64,000 nucleotides of DNA from Planomicrobium sp. CPCC 101079 (GTDB lineage Bacteria > Bacillota > Bacilli > Bacillales_A > Planococcaceae). Positions 63,874-64,000 of the stretch are shown here, in pieces. The stretch covers positions 133,104-197,103 of the forward strand of contig NZ_VOHC01000031.1 of assembly GCF_007859275.1 (NCBI RefSeq), in the 5' to 3' direction. The notes below the pieces were generated by a model. The model searched no databases and had not been told where the DNA came from. It saw nothing but the letters and a program-made list of their open reading frames with translations. Every line of letters starts with the position of its first letter. Within the stretch, counting starts at the first letter, position 1. The position numbers were made by a program, and so were the translations under genes.

Positions 63874-64000
63874 TGGACTGACCCGTTAATTTGAGACACA
63901 AGAAAAAACACCTAGACTGCCATTGTCCGGTATTCAACCGGAGAGTGGCAGTTTAATTTTTGGAACGGTCGGATGTAGTTGTAATAATACATGTAATCTT
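63874..64000 (-). mobile_element. IS3-family insertion sequence, right part only outside window
   Basis: The element edge begins TGGACTGACCCG at 63874, a form typical of IS3/IS150-type terminal repeats, followed within 40 bases by the 3' end of an OrfB transposase. The rest lies beyond the window, so size and the other end are unseen. Confidence 0.75.
63912..64000 (-). CDS. IS3-family transposase OrfB, C-terminal end
   Basis: The last 29 codons read DYMYYYNYIRPFQKLNCHSP and VEYRTMAV before TAG. This matches the conserved end of IS3-family OrfB (YxxYYNxxRxxxKLNxxSPVEYR), the part after the DDE catalytic core. The start and catalytic residues lie past 64000. Confidence 0.85.
   Translation of the reverse strand, partial: DYMYYYNYIRPFQKLNCHSPVEYRTMAV

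Overview
The window is a low-GC Gram-positive (Firmicutes) chromosome segment, most likely from a Planococcus/Planomicrobium-type member of the Planococcaceae. Protein sequences are close to Bacillus subtilis orthologues (Fer, LexA, RibT, YneF, HxlR and YqkF are near matches from memory). Gene order follows B. subtilis for long stretches, but every sporulation gene expected in that order is missing, which points to a non-spore-forming relative. Most genes are on the minus strand.

Region 1 (1-28200) is conserved core. It runs cmk (cut by the window edge), prsW, ansA, ypdA, ypbG, a CBS protein, ypbE, recS, ypbB, divergent fer, ribU under an FMN riboswitch, rsiX-sigX, resDE, resABC, rluB, scpAB, a divergent DUF309 gene, ribT, lysA with a tiny overlapping membrane ORF, pdp, deoB, xerD, fur, nudF and a YqkF-type aldo/keto reductase. 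It covers cytochrome c biogenesis and redox signalling, chromosome segregation, nucleoside salvage and iron control.

Region 2 (about 28200-45450) separates the yqkF-like gene from its usual neighbours yqkE/yqkD, so it looks like an accessory block. It holds hxlR-hxlA-hxlB (formaldehyde fixation), a nucleotidyltransferase, a three-gene signalling operon (GAF-HD-GYP, DUF3307, DUF5939-class III cyclase) and an 11-kb metabolic cluster. That cluster has a glucitol-type PTS (gutM-srlA-srlE-srlB), an uncharacterised Rossmann-SAF oxidoreductase, a small zinc protein, a ThDP-dependent E1/E2/E3 dehydrogenase complex with a duplicated E3-binding domain, and a SorC regulator. Two promoters in it share the same operator-like dyad (ACATTTGTT-N9-AACAWATGT), and the PTS promoter also carries a near-perfect cre site. 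I read this as one regulon for an unidentified polyol or deoxy-sugar, and it is the best candidate for an undescribed system here.

Region 3 (45450-56000) returns to core: a decayed histidine kinase, yqkE, an HMG-CoA lyase, yqkD, small proteins, a secreted lytic transglycosylase, then yneF-tkt-ynzC-yneB-yneA divergent from lexA with several SOS boxes between them.

Region 4 (56000-64000) is a loosely packed, decaying accessory end. It has small orphan proteins, a gene split by one in-frame stop, a glycerophosphodiesterase, a YrzF-like kinase, an RsbR-type stressosome protein, an AhpD-like protein with an altered motif, a frameshifted SH3-domain gene, orphan hairpins and the end of an IS3-family element running off the right edge.
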